This document shows positions 62,772 to 64,000 of a DNA stretch of 64,000 nucleotides, piece after piece. A program made the translations under genes and the position numbers. This stretch comes from Rapana venosa (taxonomy: Eukaryota; Mollusca; Gastropoda; Neogastropoda; Muricidae): NCBI GenBank assembly GCA_028751875.1, contig CM054134.1, forward strand, positions 69,074,026 to 69,138,025, written 5' to 3'. Below the pieces are notes generated by a model. It had not been told where the DNA came from. It was given only the letters and a program-made list of their open reading frames with translations, and searched no databases. Numbering within the stretch: position 1 is the first letter of the stretch; the number at the start of each line of letters is the position of its first letter.

Positions 62772-62862
62772 CGGGGACTGGATGTAAAAAAGCACATGTG
62801 TGCTTATTCATTATCCTCGAAATAAAAGAATTTGTCATTGTCATTGTCATTGTCATTGTCTC
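62772..62862 (+). mobile_element. SINE-1 3' end with (GTCATT)n tail
   Basis: 'ggggactggatgtaaaaaag', 'cacatgtgtgcttattcatt' and 'atcctcgaaataaaagaatt', then four TGTCAT units. Same tail type as 60,630-60,735. Confidence 0.82.
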
Positions 62863-63090
62863 TCTCTCGCTCTCTCTCTCCCTCAATAGATATTGTCTGT
62901 CTGCCTCTGTCTGCCTCTCTCTCACACTCTCTCTCGCGCTCGCTCTCTCTCTCTCCTCTCCCTAAATAGAATGGACGTTAAATGCTGTCTCTGTCTGTCT
63001 GCTGTCTGTCTCTCTCCCCCTCTCTCTCCCCTCTCTCTCTCTCCCCTGGCCTAAGCTGAGATACATTAAATTTCTGAGTTCTGAGTTCCC

Positions 63091-63123
<33 letters not shown>

Positions 63124-63203
63124 CCCCTGTCAGTGTGAAGACAGCGTCCCTCTGTCTGTCTGTCTGTGAAACTGTCTGTCTGTCCTCTGTCTCTCTGTCC
63201 TCT

Positions 63204-63241
<38 letters not shown>

Positions 63242-63250
63242 CCGCTCTCT
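62863..63250. repeat. CT/TCTG-rich array
   Basis: CT and TCTG blocks with short unique islands at 62,960-62,990 and 63,048-63,090. Confidence 0.9.
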
Positions 63251-63319
63251 CGACGACGTGAGGGGACGAGAACTGAACGGGGTGCTGTTAGTAAGCTGCT
63301 GCAAATTTTTGCATTTTAG

Positions 63320-63568
63320 CTTCAAAAGTCAGTTACTGGCCTTCCAGCTACTGTAATAAAACTTAAACGCCCTGCTGATCGACAACGTCGTATCGAGTTG
63401 GAAAGTCGCGGGGGAAGCGGCAGTGTTGTGTTCGTCTTGCGAATGAAGCCAGCTGACAAGCCAGTGTCAACAGAAAGGGCGGCCCCCGGTGCTAAAACCG
63501 TAACTCCCGTGTTCAGTACTATCGAAAGAAACCCCCTTGCAAAGACGTCGCGATGTTCAAAGAAGTAG
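63320..63568 (+). CDS. Candidate exon or ORF remnant, unknown product
   Basis: An open frame of 82 codons plus TAG begins right after a splice-acceptor-like 'tttttgcattttag'. It reads LQKSVTGLPATVIKLKRPAD at the start, then a basic, Gly/Ser-rich stretch. I recognise no domain. Base composition shifts from CT-rich to balanced here. It could be a terminal exon of a gene lying in repeat-rich DNA, a TE remnant, or chance. Confidence 0.25.
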   Translation, partial: LQKSVTGLPATVIKLKRPADRQRRIELESRGGSGSVVFVLRMKPADKPVSTERAAPGAKTVTPVFSTIERNPLAKTSRCSKK

Positions 63569-64000
63569 ACAACACCAAAAAGACAGGCAATCGCCAATTG
63601 ATAATGACAGTGTCTTGGAAGAGCCGGTCTTGTGTAACATTGACTCCCTGCCTCGATGTGGAAACAGAAGGAAAACAAACCAGTGTGTACACAGAACTAT
63701 GTGTCAGCAGTGAATTGAATGCCTCAGCCACACCAGATTCACTTGTTCTAACTGTGGTGATCCAGCAACAGACAACAAGATCGGTGTGCTTCTGAGGCGC
63801 CTGATGTGCAGGAAGAGCTGACAGTTGGCTGCACAGTGGATGACTCTGAAACAGAATTTTCTGGTATTGTGAAACAGTATGTGTCTACTCTAACTGACAA
63901 ATGTGTAAAAGCGTCCGATTAAGGGACAGCAAGAGAAACACACGGTTTCGAAAGGTGGGGGGTACATAGTTCGGGTTTATTCAAAACATTGTAATGGGGT
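63569..64000 (+). other. Right edge of window, no assigned gene
   Basis: Balanced composition with a further 80-codon frame at 63,553-63,795 (start MFKEVDNTKK) that I do not recognise. No repeat landmark of the families above is visible. Confidence 0.35.

Overview
The window looks like chromosomal DNA of an invertebrate animal, most likely a mollusc and probably a gastropod. That is an inference from its LINE and SINE families, its long CT, GT and poly-C tracts, and a CD63-like tetraspanin gene with kilobase-sized introns. Nothing prokaryotic is visible: there are no operons, ribosome binding sites or CRISPR arrays.

The only host gene I can assemble with confidence is a seven-exon tetraspanin on the minus strand (coding exons between 36,007 and 17,396). 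Its exons join in frame through six phase-0 GT-AG introns into a 238-residue protein. It has four membrane segments, a CCG motif, six cysteines in the large loop, two N-glycosylation sequons and a C-terminal YEVV sorting motif, all as in CD63. Its introns hold a tRNA/5S chimeric SINE, a piggyBac-like element, a LINE fragment, a fold-back repeat and several tandem arrays.

Almost everything else is repeats. From 0.5 to 13.9 kb lies a stack of decayed non-LTR retrotransposons. LINE-A is split by a LINE-F tail fragment that itself carries a Mutator-like MITE. Two 5'-truncated LINE-B copies lie head to tail, separated and flanked by three exact copies of one 14-bp target sequence. LINE-B holds LINE-C; the second copy holds LINE-D and an 862-bp tRNA-headed retroposon. 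From 36.8 to 46.9 kb are SINE copies, two LINE fragments, long (GT)n, (CT)n and (GA)n arrays and a 600-bp degenerate AAGGC array. From 47.2 to 52.4 kb is a long RTE-like LINE-E on the minus strand, interrupted by a CR1-like LINE-F. From 52.8 to 63.3 kb come SINE-type repeats of at least four families among CT, poly-C and poly-G tracts, plus a long hairpin. The last 700 bp hold one weak candidate exon.

I found no clearly undescribed system. The best leads are the twice-used LINE target, the 9-bp-TSD MITE, the TTAA-flanked piggyBac-like element, the chimeric SINE, the long tRNA-headed retroposon, and a minisatellite that carries the branch-point region of a tetraspanin intron. TE boundaries without a stated target duplication are approximate.
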